From the NCBI GenBank assembly GCA_902635225.1, contig CACPNG010000001.1, positions 1-64,000 of the forward strand: DNA of 64,000 nucleotides. The letters run 5' to 3'. Position 1 is the first letter of the stretch; each line of letters begins with the position of its first letter. Position numbers and translations under genes: made by a program. Below the pieces are notes generated by a model, which was not told where the DNA came from, did not search any database, and worked only from the letters and a program-made list of their open reading frames with translations. This DNA comes from an uncultured Pelagibacteraceae bacterium (GTDB lineage Bacteria > Pseudomonadota > Alphaproteobacteria > Pelagibacterales > Pelagibacteraceae). Positions 12,178 to 22,319 of the stretch are shown here, one piece after another.

Positions 12178-12624
12178 ATGTTTTTATCAAGTTTCGAGAA
12201 CAAAATAGACAAGAAAGGTCGGGTTTCAGTGCCAGCAACTTTTAGGTCATATTTAAATACACTGGGATATAATGGTTTCATAAGCTATCCTTCATTTAAT
12301 CATTCCGCTTTAGAAGCTTGCTCACAAGATAGAATTGAAAAATTATCAAGCACAATAGATTCCCTTAATCCTTTTGAGGAAAAAAGAGACTATTTTGCAA
12401 CTTCAGTTTTATCTGAGAGTGAAAGCCATCAATTCGACACAGAAGGAAGAGTTTCCATATCAGAAAAATTGCTTAAACACGCGAAAATTAAAAATAATGT
12501 ATTATTCGTTGGACTTGGAAAAACATTTCAAATCTGGGAACCAACAAATTTTGAAAAGTTTAAATTACTTGCAAGAAAAAAAGCTTTTCAAAATAGATCT
12601 AACTTAAAATGGGAAAATAAATAA
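12178..12624 (+). CDS. mraZ: transcriptional regulator/division protein MraZ
   Basis: KIDKKGRVSVPATFR and FDTEGRVSISEKLLKHAKI AbrB-like repeats; head of dcw cluster. Confidence 0.95.
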   Translation: MFLSSFENKIDKKGRVSVPATFRSYLNTLGYNGFISYPSFNHSALEACSQDRIEKLSSTIDSLNPFEEKRDYFATSVLSESESHQFDTEGRVSISEKLLKHAKIKNNVLFVGLGKTFQIWEPTNFEKFKLLARKKAFQNRSNLKWENK

Positions 12625-12636
12625 AAGGAGGTTGCT

Positions 12637-14142
12637 ATGACTATAAATGTTGGAGGTGGAGAACTTAGAGAACTTAAGCCGAGAATTTTAGTTATTGGAG
12701 TTGGTGGAGCTGGAGGAAATGCCATTAATGCAATGATTGAAGCAGGTATGCAAGGAGTGGAATTTGTTGCTGTGAATACTGACGCTCAAGACCTTAAAAT
12801 GAGTAAAGCTCACGCAAAAATTCAAATAGGAATGAATTTAACAAAAGGACTTGGTGCAGGCGCCAAACATGATATTGGGCAAGCCGCAGCAGATGAGTCA
12901 ATTAATGAAATTGTAAATTATATTCAAGGAAGCAACATGGTATTTATTGCATCAGGCATGGGAGGAGGCACCGGTACAGGTGCATCACACGTAATAGCTC
13001 GAGCAGCCAGGGAGATGAATATTTTAACAGTTGGAGTTACTACTTTACCTTTCTCTTACGAAGGTCCAAAAAGGATGAGAAGAGCAGTTGCTGGTCTAGA
13101 AGAACTTAAGAGATATTTAGACACCGCAATAGTAGTACCAAATCAAAATCTTTTTAAAATAGCAAATGAGTCTACAGGTTTTGAAGAATCTTTTACTTTG
13201 TCTAACGATGTATTGAAACACGGGGTTCAAAGCATTACTGATTTGATGGTAAGACCAGGTATGATTAATCTTGATTTCGCCGATGTAGAGACAGTGATGA
13301 GTTCTAGCGGTAAAGCTATGATGGGGACTGGAGAGGCAGATGGAGAAAATAGGGCAATGGCAGCAACCGAGTTAGCCTTAAACAATCCTTTAATTGATGA
13401 ATATACATTACAAGGAGCGAAAGGTTTGCTCGTAAATATCACTGGAGGAAGTGACATCAAACTGTTTGAAGTTGACGCTGCAGTAAACAAGATTAGAGCT
13501 GAGGTCGATCCCGAAGCTGAGTTGATATTTGGTGCCATTAAAGATGAAAATATGAATGGCAAAATAAGGGTTTCAATAGTAGCTACATCTTTAAGAGGAT
13601 CTACTTTAGCAACTGATCAAAAGCCGGTTTTAAACGTGGTGAGAGGGTCTAATGGAACAAATAATAATTTTTCAGATCATTTGTTTTCAAAAGGCAACCT
13701 TGAACCCAATATTGTTAATTCTATTGATGGAGCTACAGCTTTAAAACTTGATGAAAGTTATGAAATTAAAAATAGTGAGGATCAAAGTGCAATTATTGAT
13801 AGTTTTGAGAGCAGTGAAGAAAACAAGATAAAAGAGGAGTCTTTATTAAATCAAAGTAATACTGATGAAATTCCAACTGGAGTGTCGATTGAAAGTGCAT
13901 CTTATATAGAAAATAATCACGAAACTAAAGATGATAACTTCACTCTTGAAAATAATAACAAGTTTGAATCTACTAAAGAAGAGGAATATACCCCAAAACT
14001 TTTTTCAGATGATCAACCGCATGAGGAAGTGGAAAAACAGGATACTATTCATACAGATAGCGCAGAGCAGTTATTTGATCAAGATACAAGCGAGGATGAA
14101 GACTTCGAAATTCCTGCATTTTTAAGAAGACAAAAGTTTTAA
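12637..14142 (+). CDS. ftsZ: cell division protein FtsZ
   Basis: Tubulin signature GMGGGTGTGASHVIA; C-terminal EDFEIPAFLRRQKF. Confidence 0.98.
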   Translation: MTINVGGGELRELKPRILVIGVGGAGGNAINAMIEAGMQGVEFVAVNTDAQDLKMSKAHAKIQIGMNLTKGLGAGAKHDIGQAAADESINEIVNYIQGSNMVFIASGMGGGTGTGASHVIARAAREMNILTVGVTTLPFSYEGPKRMRRAVAGLEELKRYLDTAIVVPNQNLFKIANESTGFEESFTLSNDVLKHGVQSITDLMVRPGMINLDFADVETVMSSSGKAMMGTGEADGENRAMAATELALNNPLIDEYTLQGAKGLLVNITGGSDIKLFEVDAAVNKIRAEVDPEAELIFGAIKDENMNGKIRVSIVATSLRGSTLATDQKPVLNVVRGSNGTNNNFSDHLFSKGNLEPNIVNSIDGATALKLDESYEIKNSEDQSAIIDSFESSEENKIKEESLLNQSNTDEIPTGVSIESASYIENNHETKDDNFTLENNNKFESTKEEEYTPKLFSDDQPHEEVEKQDTIHTDSAEQLFDQDTSEDEDFEIPAFLRRQKF

Positions 14143-14160
14143 TGATAAATTTGAAGATTA

Positions 14161-15174
14161 ATGAACTCACAAACTTCATCACTGGAATTTTCCCATTTTC
14201 CAGTGATGTTGAGTGAAATTATTCAAATCTCTAATCCAAAAAAAGGCGGTTTGTTTGTTGATTGTACTTTTGGCGGCGGCGGTTATTCCAAAGCATTGCT
14301 TGAATTTCAAAAAACAAAGGTAATAGCTATTGATAGGGATTCTAATGTTATTTCAATCGCAAACAAATTTAAAAAAAAATTTAAAAATAGATTTCAATTT
14401 TATCAATTAAGATTTAGTCAAATGGAAACAGTCTTAAGAAAAGAGAATGTTGACACAATTATTCTAGATCTTGGACTCTCATCTATACAACTTAATAACC
14501 TCGATAGGGGTTTCTCGTTTAAATCAAAAAAAAATTTAGATATGACAATGGGACTTACAGATAAGTCGGCACAATATGTAATCAATAATTTATCAGAGTC
14601 ACAATTAGTGTCAATTATCAGAATTTTAGGTGAGGAAAAAGATGCAAAGAAAATTGCTAGGAATATAGCAAAAGCTAGAGTTGAAAAAGAAATTACAAGA
14701 GTAGATGAGTTAGTAAATATCATTGAAAAAAGTAAAAAGAAAAATTTTTCACCTAAAATTAATCCAAGTACAAAAACTTTCCAAGCTTTAAGAATATTTG
14801 TGAATAAAGAAATTACTGAGCTTATAAATGGGATAATAAAAGCGTCTCAAATATTAAAACCTGGGGGAAAAATATTAATTGTAAGTTTTCATTCTATTGA
14901 AGATAAAATTATAAAATATTTCTTTAAAAATTTTTCTAAAAATAGATCCAAACCTTCTAGATACTTACCTGAAACTCAAAATGATAATTTTTGTTTATTT
15001 GATAACTACTCGCATAAAGCTATAAAACCATCCAAAAATGAAATTAAAAAAAATAATCCCTCCCGATCAGCAAAATTACGATACGCAACTAGAAGTAACC
15101 AAAAATTTATTTTTCCAACTGATTTAATTAAAAAATTTAACAAGTATTTAAATTTAGAGGCAATAAATGTCTAA
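14161..15174 (+). CDS. rsmH: 16S rRNA (cytosine(1402)-N4)-methyltransferase
   Basis: HFPVMLSEIIQI, DCTFGGGGYSKALL, LDLGLSSIQLNNLDRGFSF, ILIVSFHSIEDKIIKYFF. Confidence 0.97.
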   Translation: MNSQTSSLEFSHFPVMLSEIIQISNPKKGGLFVDCTFGGGGYSKALLEFQKTKVIAIDRDSNVISIANKFKKKFKNRFQFYQLRFSQMETVLRKENVDTIILDLGLSSIQLNNLDRGFSFKSKKNLDMTMGLTDKSAQYVINNLSESQLVSIIRILGEEKDAKKIARNIAKARVEKEITRVDELVNIIEKSKKKNFSPKINPSTKTFQALRIFVNKEITELINGIIKASQILKPGGKILIVSFHSIEDKIIKYFFKNFSKNRSKPSRYLPETQNDNFCLFDNYSHKAIKPSKNEIKKNNPSRSAKLRYATRSNQKFIFPTDLIKKFNKYLNLEAINV

Positions 15175-15505
15175 ACTTAAAATATTTATTTCAATTATTT
15201 TTTTTTCCTTTCTTTTAATAGGAACATCAGCGATAAAAAATGAAACAAGGGAACTTGAAAAAAAAATAAATATTTTAACAAAAGCTAACGCTCAAAATGA
15301 AAGAAACTTTAATGAAGTACAACTAGATTACTATTATCTTACGTCTCCTTCAATGATCGAAAAGAAAATTGAGCATTTAGGAATAAAAAAATATATTCAT
15401 ATGGAATATTCAAAAATATTTCTAAGTATAGAAAATTTTATAAATATTCAAAATAAACATGTAATGCAGAAAACTTTAGATGAAAAAAAAGTACAAAAAA
15501 AATAA
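15167..15505 (+). CDS. ftsL: FtsL-like small membrane protein
   Basis: N-terminal TM segment plus coiled coil (NETRELEKKINILTKANAQNERNFNEV); position between rsmH and ftsI. Confidence 0.65.
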   Translation: MSKLKIFISIIFFSFLLIGTSAIKNETRELEKKINILTKANAQNERNFNEVQLDYYYLTSPSMIEKKIEHLGIKKYIHMEYSKIFLSIENFINIQNKHVMQKTLDEKKVQKK

Positions 15506-17207
15506 AAATTTCAATAAAAATCAAACTAGTTTTTATTTTGAGGACTATTTAGAAACAAATAAAAAAGATAAATATTTTAAAGAAAATAATTTTTTTCAAG
15601 ATAGATTATATTTACTTTTTTTTCTTTTTTTTTCATTAATATTAATTTTTAGTATACGTATTTTGCATGTATCACTATATGATCTAGAGTTGTATGATCA
15701 AAATAATATTTCAAAAAAATTTAATTTATTAAGACGTGACATTGTAGACAGAAATGGAATTTTATTATCAAGGAATGTTAAATCTTTTCATGCTGCAATA
15801 AACCCTAATCTTATTAAAAATAAAGAAAATTTTTTAATTAAATTAAGGTTAAATTTTCCTGAGCTTTCAGTAAAACAAATAGAAAAAAACCTTAATAAAG
15901 AAAAATATTTCTACTTAAAAAAACGTATTACACAATCTGAAAAAGAAAAATTATGGGCATTAGGTGAAAAGGGTATAATTTTTGAGCCTTTTCAATCTAG
16001 AATTTATACACACTCAAAATTATTTAGTCACGTAATAGGACAAGTCGATTATGATAATTATGGAATTTCTGGTGTTGAGCGATACTTTGATAAAGAATTA
16101 AAAAATGAAAGTTTAAAAAATGAACCACTAGAATTAACTTTAGATACAAACATACAACATTTAATAAGCGAAGAATTAAATAAAGCTCTTATTACCTTTC
16201 AAGCAACTGGCGGCGGCTCATTATTAATAGATATAAATACTGGAGAAATTTTATCTTTAGTTTCGCTTCCAAATTTTGATATAAATTTAAGAGAAGATCT
16301 AAAAGATATAAAATATATTAACAAAATCACAAAAGGTGTATATGAGCTCGGTTCAATATTCAAAACTTTTACAGTTGCATTAGCTTTAGATAGCAATATT
16401 GTTAAACCACATACAATTATACCAAATATACCTAGGTCAATAAATTGTTCTAATCATAAAATCTCAGATATTAAAGAATTTCCAAAAGATTTATCAGTAG
16501 AAGAAATTTTAATAAGATCATCAAACATTGGAACTCTATTAATTGCAAGAAAGATCGGTGAAGAAAAATTTAAACAATTTATAGATAGAACACAAATTCT
16601 TAAAAGCCCAGATTTACAGTTAGAAGAGGTTGGTAATCCAATAAAGTTTAAATGGAATAAATGTAAATTAGAAACAGTTTCTTTTGGTCATGGAATTACC
16701 ACTACTCCTTTGCAAGCAGTTACAGTATACGCATCTTTAGCTAATGGTGGGAATATAATCCAACCTAATTTAATAAAAAACACAAAAAAAAATAAAAACA
16801 AAAAGTTAATCTCAGAAAAAACAAGTCTTGAAATTGTAAATATTTTGAGAAAAGTCGTCACTGATAAAGATGGCACTGCGAGTCTAGCAGATATAGACGG
16901 CTATTATGTTGGTGGAAAAACTGGGACTTCACAAAATTATGAAAATAAGAATGAGAATTTGAACACTTTTATATCCATATTTCCATCACAAAAACCAAAA
17001 TACGCTTTGTTAGTAATGCTCGAAAATCCAAAGGTAGCTAAAGATCTAATTTATGAATATAGAGGATTGAAAATAAAAGGGACTAGGAATGAAGCAGGCT
17101 GGAATTCAGTATATGTAGCCGGCAAAATTATAGAGAAAATTGGACCAATTTTAGCCATAAAAAGTAAAGATTTTAATAATCATTATGTTGCTGAAAACAT
17201 TAATTAA
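15480..17207 (+). CDS. ftsI: peptidoglycan transpeptidase FtsI/PBP3
   Basis: RDIVDRNGILLSRN, GSIFKTFTVALAL (SxxK), SSN motif, YVGGKTGTSQ. Confidence 0.95.
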   Translation: MKKKYKKNKNFNKNQTSFYFEDYLETNKKDKYFKENNFFQDRLYLLFFLFFSLILIFSIRILHVSLYDLELYDQNNISKKFNLLRRDIVDRNGILLSRNVKSFHAAINPNLIKNKENFLIKLRLNFPELSVKQIEKNLNKEKYFYLKKRITQSEKEKLWALGEKGIIFEPFQSRIYTHSKLFSHVIGQVDYDNYGISGVERYFDKELKNESLKNEPLELTLDTNIQHLISEELNKALITFQATGGGSLLIDINTGEILSLVSLPNFDINLREDLKDIKYINKITKGVYELGSIFKTFTVALALDSNIVKPHTIIPNIPRSINCSNHKISDIKEFPKDLSVEEILIRSSNIGTLLIARKIGEEKFKQFIDRTQILKSPDLQLEEVGNPIKFKWNKCKLETVSFGHGITTTPLQAVTVYASLANGGNIIQPNLIKNTKKNKNKKLISEKTSLEIVNILRKVVTDKDGTASLADIDGYYVGGKTGTSQNYENKNENLNTFISIFPSQKPKYALLVMLENPKVAKDLIYEYRGLKIKGTRNEAGWNSVYVAGKIIEKIGPILAIKSKDFNNHYVAENIN

Positions 17208-19944
17208 AAATCTACCAATAGAAAAAAAAAGAATTAAAGTTAGAGGTCTTGCAACTAACAGTAAAAAAGTAAAAAAAGATTACATTTTTTTTGCTATCAA
17301 AGGTTATACGTCTAACGGAGAAAAATTTATAAACGAAGCTGTTAATAGAGGCGCATCTGTAATAATTTGCTCAAAAAACTGCAAATATAAAAACGAATCC
17401 ATTGTAGTTTTAAAAACTTCTGATATCCGATATTCATTAAGTGAAATTTCTTCAAAATATTATAAATTAAAACCAAAAAATATTATCGCAGTCACTGGAA
17501 CAAACGGAAAAACTTCTGTAGCAGATTTATATTTTCAGATTCTGAAATATAATAAAATTCCTGTCGCATCGATAGGGACTTTAGGGATTAAACTTAGAGA
17601 AAAAATAATTAAATCTAATCTAACCTCGCCAGATACAATTTTACTACATAAATATCTAGATAACATAAAAAGAAAAAAAATAGACAATGTTATTATTGAA
17701 GCTTCGAGTCATGGCTTAGAGCAAAAAAGACTCGAACATCTTAATTTAAAGGCTGGTATTTTCACTAATTTTAGCCAAGATCATCTTGATTATCATAAAA
17801 CAATGAAAGCATATTTTAATGCAAAAATGCATCTTTTTAAAAATGTTATTTCCCCAAAAAAAATAATTATTCTTGACAAATCTATTAAGGAATATTCAAT
17901 TTTAAAAAAAATTTCCAAATCGAGATCACTGCGTTTAATTGATATTAGTAAAACTAAAAACAAACTAGAGAAAGTAATTGGAAATAGATTTAATGATTTT
18001 CAAATAAAAAATCTATCCATGGCTGTTGAAGCAGCCAAACAATGTAACTTGAAGGAAAAAAAAATTTTTAGATCTTTAAAAAAAATAAAAGATATAAATG
18101 GACGATTGGAACTAATTAAAACTTTTTCTAACAATATCAAAGTTTTTGTAGATTTTGCGCATACACCCGATGCATTATCAAAATCTATAATAGCTTTAAA
18201 GAATTCTTATAACTCTGATTTATCTTTAGTATTTGGATGTGGAGGAGATCGGGACTTTAAAAAAAGACCATTAATGGCAAAAGTAGCAAATACTCATTGC
18301 AAAAATATTTATGTCACTGATGACAACCCCAGAAACGAAAAACCAGAAAAAATTAGGAGAGAAATTATAAAAAATATTTATAATAATAATTGTTTTAATA
18401 TTGCTAATAGAGCGAAAGCAATTAAAACTGCAATTAAAAATGCAGAGCCTAATGAAATAATATTAGTTGCAGGCAAAGGTCATGAAGGTCAGCAAATTTA
18501 TAAAAATAATATTATCAATGTTTCAGATAAACAGATTATTAAAAATTTAAAGATAACTAAAAAAAAAATATCTAATCAAATACTCAACTTTAAACAGAAT
18601 AAAGAAATAATAAAAAAATTAAAGAAAATAGCTGTAAAAAATTTTCATGGGCTATCGATAGACTCACGAACAATAAGAAAAAATAATATTTTTCTGACAA
18701 TTAAAGGAAAGAATAATAATGGAGCAAAATTTGTATCCGAAGCTTTGAAAAAGGGAGGAAAATACATAGTTTCTTCCAAAAATATCGAAAAATATAAAAG
18801 GAGAACTATAAAAGTTGATAATGTATTGAATTTTTTAGATAATTTTGCATCACAAAAAAGAGAAAAATCTAGAGCAAAAATTATTGCAATTACAGGAAGT
18901 GCAGGTAAGACCTCTTTAAAAAATTTGATAAAAGATCAACTAGATATTTTTGGAAAGACTTTTTGTTCGCCTAAGTCATTTAATAATTATTTAGGAGTTC
19001 CTTTAAGTTTATCAGAATTGAATACAGATCATCAATTTGCTGTTTTTGAGGTAGGAATGAGTAAAGCAGGAGAAATACACTCTCTATCAAAACTAATCAA
19101 ACCACATATAGGCATAATAACAAATATTGGAGAGGCACATATTGAAAATTTTAAAAATCTGAATGGAATTGCAAAAGCAAAAGGTGAGATAATTAACAAT
19201 ATACAAAAAAATGGTACCTTGATTTTAAATCGAGATGATAATTACTTTAATTATTTAAAAAAAAGGGCGAAATTAAAAAATTTAAGAGTTCTTTCATTCG
19301 GAATTAGTAAAAAATCTGATGTTTATCCTATAAGTTTTAAACAAAATAACAAAGAAAAAAAACTTACTTTGAAAGTTTGTGATCAAATTATAAAAATTAA
19401 AATAAAAAATCTAAATATTTATAATATTCTTGCAACACTAACATTATTAAAAGTTTTAAATTTAAACTTCTTTGAGTCAGCCTCTCGACTCACAAACTTT
19501 CAACCATCTGAAGGAAGAGGAAAGGTTTACAATGTAAAAAGATATAAAAAAAATTTTAAATTAATTGACGAAAGTTATAATGCGAATCCTCTTTCAGTTA
19601 AAAACGCAATCAAAAATTTTCACTCCATAAAAAAAGAGAAATTTAAAAAATATCTAATATTAGGTGATATGCTTGAGCTAGGTAAAAAATCTGAGATGTT
19701 GCATAAAAATTTATCAAAAGTTATTAACAATTCAGATATAGATAAAGTGTTTATTAAAGGTGAAAATACTCTTACTACATATAAAAATCTTATTAAAAAA
19801 AAACGTGGGAATATCTTTCAACAAGAGGAAGACATGGATTTTACTTTAAATAATATTATAGCTAATAATGATTACTTAATGATCAAAGGATCTAATGCTA
19901 CTGGTTTAAATCATTTATCTAAAAAAATTATAGAGGGTTATTAA
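17185..19944 (+). CDS. murE/murF: MurE-MurF fusion (UDP-MurNAc-tripeptide ligase / D-Ala-D-Ala adding ligase)
   Basis: 919 aa with two Mur-ligase units: AVTGTNGKTSVADL...DDNPRNEKPEKIRREI (MurE) and LSIDSRTIRKNNIFLTIKG...AITGSAGKTSLKNL...LIDESYNANP (MurF), no stop between. Confidence 0.95.
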   Translation: MLLKTLIKNLPIEKKRIKVRGLATNSKKVKKDYIFFAIKGYTSNGEKFINEAVNRGASVIICSKNCKYKNESIVVLKTSDIRYSLSEISSKYYKLKPKNIIAVTGTNGKTSVADLYFQILKYNKIPVASIGTLGIKLREKIIKSNLTSPDTILLHKYLDNIKRKKIDNVIIEASSHGLEQKRLEHLNLKAGIFTNFSQDHLDYHKTMKAYFNAKMHLFKNVISPKKIIILDKSIKEYSILKKISKSRSLRLIDISKTKNKLEKVIGNRFNDFQIKNLSMAVEAAKQCNLKEKKIFRSLKKIKDINGRLELIKTFSNNIKVFVDFAHTPDALSKSIIALKNSYNSDLSLVFGCGGDRDFKKRPLMAKVANTHCKNIYVTDDNPRNEKPEKIRREIIKNIYNNNCFNIANRAKAIKTAIKNAEPNEIILVAGKGHEGQQIYKNNIINVSDKQIIKNLKITKKKISNQILNFKQNKEIIKKLKKIAVKNFHGLSIDSRTIRKNNIFLTIKGKNNNGAKFVSEALKKGGKYIVSSKNIEKYKRRTIKVDNVLNFLDNFASQKREKSRAKIIAITGSAGKTSLKNLIKDQLDIFGKTFCSPKSFNNYLGVPLSLSELNTDHQFAVFEVGMSKAGEIHSLSKLIKPHIGIITNIGEAHIENFKNLNGIAKAKGEIINNIQKNGTLILNRDDNYFNYLKKRAKLKNLRVLSFGISKKSDVYPISFKQNNKEKKLTLKVCDQIIKIKIKNLNIYNILATLTLLKVLNLNFFESASRLTNFQPSEGRGKVYNVKRYKKNFKLIDESYNANPLSVKNAIKNFHSIKKEKFKKYLILGDMLELGKKSEMLHKNLSKVINNSDIDKVFIKGENTLTTYKNLIKKKRGNIFQQEEDMDFTLNNIIANNDYLMIKGSNATGLNHLSKKIIEGY

Positions 19945-21029
19945 TGCTATTTCATTTTTTTACCTCTTTAATTGATCAATATTCTTTCTTAAATGTTTTT
20001 AAGTATTTGACTTTTAGAACAGGTCTTGCGGTAATGACTTCCTTAATTATAGTTTTTATAATTGGAGGACCTTTAATTAAAATTTTCTCTGAAAAAATGA
20101 TTACAGGTCCAATAAGACAAGACGGTCCTATTGATCATATTGTCAAAAAATCTGGCACTCCAACTATGGGTGGAGTAATAATTATAATCGGAATTACTCT
20201 AAGTACTTTACTTTGGGCTGATTTAAATAATATTTATATTTGGACATTAGTATTTGTATCTTTAAGTCTCGGCGGACTAGGTCTGCTTGATGATATGTTG
20301 AAAATTAAACATAAGAATTCAAGTGGTTTAAAATCAAAGTATAAATTTACCGGACAACTCTTTATAAGTGCTTTGGCACTGTTTATTTTGGTAAAATACT
20401 CTGCTCATGAATATCTATTTGATCTTTATTTTCCTTTTTTTAAAAATTTAATTTTTGAAATGGGGATATTTTTTATTCCTTTCGGTTTATTTGTTATTAT
20501 CGGAGCATCTAACGCGGTAAATTTAACTGATGGACTAGATGGTTTAGCTACAGTACCAGTAATGCTAGTCGCACTTTCTTTTACACTTATTTCATATGTT
20601 GTTGGAAATACAATTTTTTCAGAGTATTTACAAATTCAATACATTCCAGACGTTGGTGAGCTATCAATTTTTTGTGGTTCAATTGTTGGAGCATGCTTAG
20701 GCTTTCTTTGGTATAATGCACCTCCAGCAAAAATTTTCATGGGTGATACGGGCTCTCTTTCTTTAGGAGGTTCTTTAGCAGCTATAGCGATTATAGTAAA
20801 ACATGAAATAGTTTTAGCAATTATTGGAGGTTTATTTGTTTTAGAGACAGTTTCAGTCATTATCCAAGTTATATCTTTTAAATTAACTGGAAAAAGAATT
20901 TTTAAAATGGCGCCTATCCATCATCATTTTGAAAAAAAGGGTTGGGCAGAATCTACTATTGTAATTCGATTTTGGATAATTGCTATTATTCTTGCGTTAG
21001 TAGGTCTAGCAACATTGAAGTTAAGATAA
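19944..21029 (+). CDS. mraY: phospho-MurNAc-pentapeptide transferase
   Basis: GTPTMGGVIII, NLTDGLDGLA, FMGDTGSLSLGG, MAPIHHHFEKKGWAE. Confidence 0.98.
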   Translation: MLFHFFTSLIDQYSFLNVFKYLTFRTGLAVMTSLIIVFIIGGPLIKIFSEKMITGPIRQDGPIDHIVKKSGTPTMGGVIIIIGITLSTLLWADLNNIYIWTLVFVSLSLGGLGLLDDMLKIKHKNSSGLKSKYKFTGQLFISALALFILVKYSAHEYLFDLYFPFFKNLIFEMGIFFIPFGLFVIIGASNAVNLTDGLDGLATVPVMLVALSFTLISYVVGNTIFSEYLQIQYIPDVGELSIFCGSIVGACLGFLWYNAPPAKIFMGDTGSLSLGGSLAAIAIIVKHEIVLAIIGGLFVLETVSVIIQVISFKLTGKRIFKMAPIHHHFEKKGWAESTIVIRFWIIAIILALVGLATLKLR

Positions 21030-22319
21030 TTGATGATCTCTAAAAAAAATCTTAAAAACATTTCATTTTTAATTTATGGATTAGGCTTAACAGGAAAATC
21101 AGTAGTAAATTTTTTTTTCAAAAATAATGTACGAAATTTTAAGGTATGGGATGATCACAATAAAGACTTGTACAAAAATAAAAGAACATCAAATTTAGCT
21201 AAAACTTTACAAAATGTAGATTATATTATTTTAAGTCCAGGAGTAAGTTTAACAAAATCTAAAAATAAAAATAACTTAATTAAATTTAAAAAAAAAATAA
21301 TTACTGATCTTGATCTCTTTTTTTTAGTAAAAAAATTTTCTCAAAGTATTGTAGTAACAGGAACTAATGGCAAGTCTACAACATGTAAAATTTTATCACA
21401 TATTCTCAAAAAAAATAAATTTCAACCCGTTCTAGGTGGTAACATTGGCTCTCCTGTTCTAAGTTTGAAGATAAAAAAAAAAAGTACTATTATAATTGAA
21501 GCTTCCTCATTTCAACTTTCATATTCAAAATTTATTTACCCTAATTACGCAATATTATTAAATATCACAAATGATCATCTTGATTGGCATGATAATATGA
21601 AAGATTATATAAATTCTAAATTTAAAATTTTTGAAAATCAAAATAAAAACCAGTTTGCTTTAGTAAATAAAAATTATAAAGATTTATTTAAAAAAAAAAG
21701 ATTATCAGGGAAGTTAATTGTCCCAAACTTAAAAAGATACATCAAATTAAAACCCAATTTTAAAAACAATTATCTGAAACTCAATATGAATGATGAAAAT
21801 ATGTCTTTTGTTTATGAATTATCTAAACTTCTCAAAATTAGCAAAAAGTCTTTTTTTAATTCCTTAAATACATTTGTCGGTCTACCACATCGGTATGAAA
21901 TTTTTATGAAGAGAAAGAATTGCACTTTCATAAATGACTCAAAAGCAACTTCATTTCAATCGACTAAATTTGCTTTAAAAAATTCAAAAAATATTTTCTG
22001 GATCCTTGGAGGAATACCAAAGAAAAATGATAAGATTATTTTGAACGGTCTTAAAAAAAATATTTTAAGATCTTACATTATTGGAAAACATACAAATTTT
22101 TTTAAAAAACAAATAAAAGGCCAAATTAAATTCTATGAAACTGGGACTATTAAAAAATCAATTTTAAGAATTTTAAAAGATATACGGAATTTAAAAAAAC
22201 AAAATACCACAGTATTATTAAGCCCCTCCTCTGCTTCTTATGATCAATACTTAAATTTTGAAAAAAGAGGTGAAGAATTTAAAAAACTAAGTAAGTTATA
22301 TGCAAGAAAATATTTTTAG
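21030..22319 (+). CDS. murD: UDP-MurNAc-L-Ala:D-Glu ligase
   Basis: VVTGTNGKSTTCKIL, GGNIGSPVL, NDHLDWH, NDSKATSFQST. Confidence 0.96.
   Translation: MMISKKNLKNISFLIYGLGLTGKSVVNFFFKNNVRNFKVWDDHNKDLYKNKRTSNLAKTLQNVDYIILSPGVSLTKSKNKNNLIKFKKKIITDLDLFFLVKKFSQSIVVTGTNGKSTTCKILSHILKKNKFQPVLGGNIGSPVLSLKIKKKSTIIIEASSFQLSYSKFIYPNYAILLNITNDHLDWHDNMKDYINSKFKIFENQNKNQFALVNKNYKDLFKKKRLSGKLIVPNLKRYIKLKPNFKNNYLKLNMNDENMSFVYELSKLLKISKKSFFNSLNTFVGLPHRYEIFMKRKNCTFINDSKATSFQSTKFALKNSKNIFWILGGIPKKNDKIILNGLKKNILRSYIIGKHTNFFKKQIKGQIKFYETGTIKKSILRILKDIRNLKKQNTTVLLSPSSASYDQYLNFEKRGEEFKKLSKLYARKYF

Noticed and set aside
13227-13562. Minus-strand ORF antisense to ftsZ
   Set aside because: Shadow ORF over a highly conserved gene; no independent support.
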